Below, piece by piece: positions 33,312-33,347 of a stretch of DNA of 33,347 nt. Source of the stretch: UBA5359 sp002410925 [NCBI: bacterium UBP13_UBA5359] (GTDB lineage Bacteria; UBP13; UBA5359); contig DHPR01000017.1 in the NCBI GenBank assembly GCA_002410925.1, forward strand, positions 1 through 33,347. Direction: 5' to 3'. The number at the start of each line of letters is the position of its first letter. Position 1 is the stretch's first letter. The translations under genes and the position numbers were made by a program. Below the pieces are notes generated by a model. It did no database searches and was not told the origin of the DNA. It saw only the letters and a list, made by a program, of their open reading frames with translations.

Positions 33312-33347
33312 ACGGCCATGCCCGGAAGAAAAAGATATCCCGGCGGC

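Noticed and set aside
1-33347. Search for CRISPR arrays, insertion sequences, integrases, phage genes and rRNA/tRNA genes
   Set aside because: No spaced direct-repeat array, transposase or integrase motif, or conserved RNA gene sequence was seen on either strand.

Overview
The window is bacterial chromosome from what looks like an uncultured anaerobe. Most genes are on the minus strand and densely packed. Only two genes run forward: a glycoside hydrolase at about 7.1-9.1 kb and an hsp20 gene at the right end. Several signals bear on the source. The heat-shock order hrcA-grpE-dnaK-dnaJ-prmA-rsmE-mtaB is the one known from monoderm/Terrabacteria-type genomes. DnaK lacks the roughly 25-residue N-terminal insert of proteobacterial homologues. 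An orphan hydE ([FeFe]-hydrogenase maturase) points to anaerobic metabolism. Two exported proteins with prepilin-type leaders belong to the H-X9-DG (DUF1559-like) class, which is very abundant in Armatimonadota, Planctomycetota and Lentisphaerota. My best guess is an anaerobic Armatimonadota-like lineage. This is an inference with moderate to low confidence.

Layout. (1) Positions 1-4273 hold an envelope and RNA-maturation block: pgpH (c-di-AMP phosphodiesterase), ybeY, and a fused undecaprenol/diacylglycerol kinase-PAP2 phosphatase. A CNNM/CorC-type membrane protein with its own promoter follows and runs off the left edge. (2) Positions 4416-9071 hold a small sugar locus: an L-fucose isomerase-family enzyme, a LacI-family regulator and a divergent GHL6/GH151-like glycosidase. 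Two identical 14-bp operators and one degenerate one tie the three genes together. (3) Positions 9154-17452 hold one long operon transcribed leftward from a consensus promoter and a perfect CIRCE element: hrcA-grpE-dnaK-dnaJ-prmA-rsmE-mtaB-HIT-rpsU. It couples chaperones to ribosome and tRNA modification. (4) Positions 17482-22683 hold polA, rpsA and hemW. hemW appears to start at a CTG codon directly after, and in the same frame as, the rpsA stop.

(5) Positions 22768-30281 hold a probable glycan-processing operon. It runs from a GntR/UTRA regulator with a consensus promoter and a tandem operator at the start site. Next come an H-X9-DG prepilin-like protein, a large exported GH20/GH84-like protein with a GATase-like C-terminus, an unrecognised exported beta-rich protein, and a leaderless GH20 hexosaminidase. 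It is the part most likely to hold an undescribed system: exported binding or cutting of an amino-sugar polymer, a pseudopilin, and cytoplasmic GH20 trimming, all under one GntR regulator. (6) Positions 30563-33311 hold a second prepilin-like gene followed by hydE, then a divergent hsp20 with its terminator.

I found no rRNA, tRNA, CRISPR array, insertion sequence or phage gene. Many starts were moved from the longest open frame to an internal ATG, GTG or TTG with a well-spaced Shine-Dalgarno sequence. The reasons are given per gene.
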